Assembly: GCF_001428105.1 (NCBI RefSeq)
Contig: NZ_LMSJ01000013.1
Span: forward strand, 1-64,000
Direction of reading: 5' to 3'
Origin: Paenibacillus sp. Soil766
GTDB lineage: Bacteria; Bacillota; Bacilli; Paenibacillales; NBRC-103111
Length of the DNA stretch: 64,000 nt
Shown here one piece after another: positions 63,840-64,000 of the stretch (positions within the stretch are counted from its first letter, which is position 1; every line of letters starts with the position of its first letter). The position numbers and the translations under genes were made by a program. The notes under the pieces were generated by a model. The model ran no database searches and had not been told where the DNA came from. It worked only from the letters and a program-made list of their open reading frames with translations.

Positions 63840-64000
63840 TTAACCTTTCACAGAACCAATAAGCACACCTTTAACAAAGTACTTCTGCAGGAATGGATAA
63901 ATCGCGACGATTGGCGCTGTTGTGGCCACCATCATGGCCAACTTCAATGTAGCTGAACTCACTTGCTTCGCTTCCTCTGGCATAGCGCTTGTCGCTTGCT
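63840..64000 (-). CDS. carbohydrate ABC permease, LplC-like (C-terminal end only)
   Basis: Partial at the window edge. The last about 53 codons read LKLAMMVATTAPIVAIYPFL and QKYFVKGVLIGSVKG, the conserved tail of the LplC/MalG-type inner-membrane permease. Upstream of and in one operon with the sugar-binding lipoprotein. Confidence 0.9.
   Translation of the reverse strand, partial: QATSAMPEEAKQVSSATLKLAMMVATTAPIVAIYPFLQKYFVKGVLIGSVKG

Overview
The window looks like chromosomal DNA of a Paenibacillus-type firmicute (Bacillales, Paenibacillaceae). The grounds are strong purine-rich ribosome binding sites (AAGGAGG type) before ATG, GTG and TTG starts, moderate GC, surface-layer-homology (SLH) proteins, very large discoidin/Ig/cohesin/dockerin polysaccharidases, a YkuK homologue, TagA, a CBO0543-type membrane protein and a YVTN/collagen-like protein. 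Almost every gene is on the minus strand. The exceptions are a divergent XRE regulator (14120-14962), a membrane protein (15977-16489) and a metallo-beta-lactamase-fold gene (57106-57831).

Layout. (1) 0.4-5.4 kb is a decayed polysaccharide locus: a frameshifted sugar isomerase, a multidomain secreted protein broken by a nonsense codon and at least three frameshifts, and an SLH protein without its N-terminus. An intact ykuK follows at 5376-5951. (2) 6.0-7.7 kb is a dense leftward array of about 20 tRNA genes and tRNA pieces. Many are divergent, repeated in isotype or truncated. Two very small genes follow. (3) 8.6-16.8 kb holds an orphan sensor kinase, small membrane proteins, NUDIX and GNAT genes, an MFS exporter with a divergent regulator, and a broken azoreductase. 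(4) 16.9-30.5 kb is one three-gene operon: a 2026-residue DUF5695 enzyme, an SLH-anchored cohesin protein and an 1885-residue glycosidase. Both enzymes end in cohesin, helical and dockerin modules, so the operon reads as a cell-surface, cellulosome-like polysaccharide machine. Remnants of a GH127 enzyme and an AraC regulator lie upstream. (5) 31.9-59.7 kb is a string of small accessory genes: NUDIX (2), HAD (3), ROK kinase, methyltransferase, TagA, NADP oxidoreductase, MarR (2), ilvD with gntR, ankyrin, double-CXXC protein, DinB, MutS2-like, PP2C-like, SDR, TetR with an MBL-fold protein, and HD hydrolase. IS110 remnants and several broken genes are mixed in. (6) 59.8-64 kb is the start of a sugar uptake and cleavage locus: GH2 glycosidase, sugar-binding lipoprotein and ABC permease.

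The most unusual structure is a dispersed, strictly oriented repeat that trails genes in blocks 3 and 5. It has a left box (consensus about CGCTAACGcaGAACgaTAGTT), a gene-specific GC-rich terminator hairpin (often GGCTGCC...GGCAGCC) and a right box (about TTAAGCTAACGGGCAG.ATAC). I found more than 20 full or partial copies. In at least two cases the upstream gene's stop codon lies inside the left box (CGC TAA C). The result resembles an array of gene cassettes, each gene carrying its own 3-prime element, although the boxes are not built like integron attC sites and no integrase is present. The repeat is absent from the large polysaccharide operon and from the terminal sugar locus.
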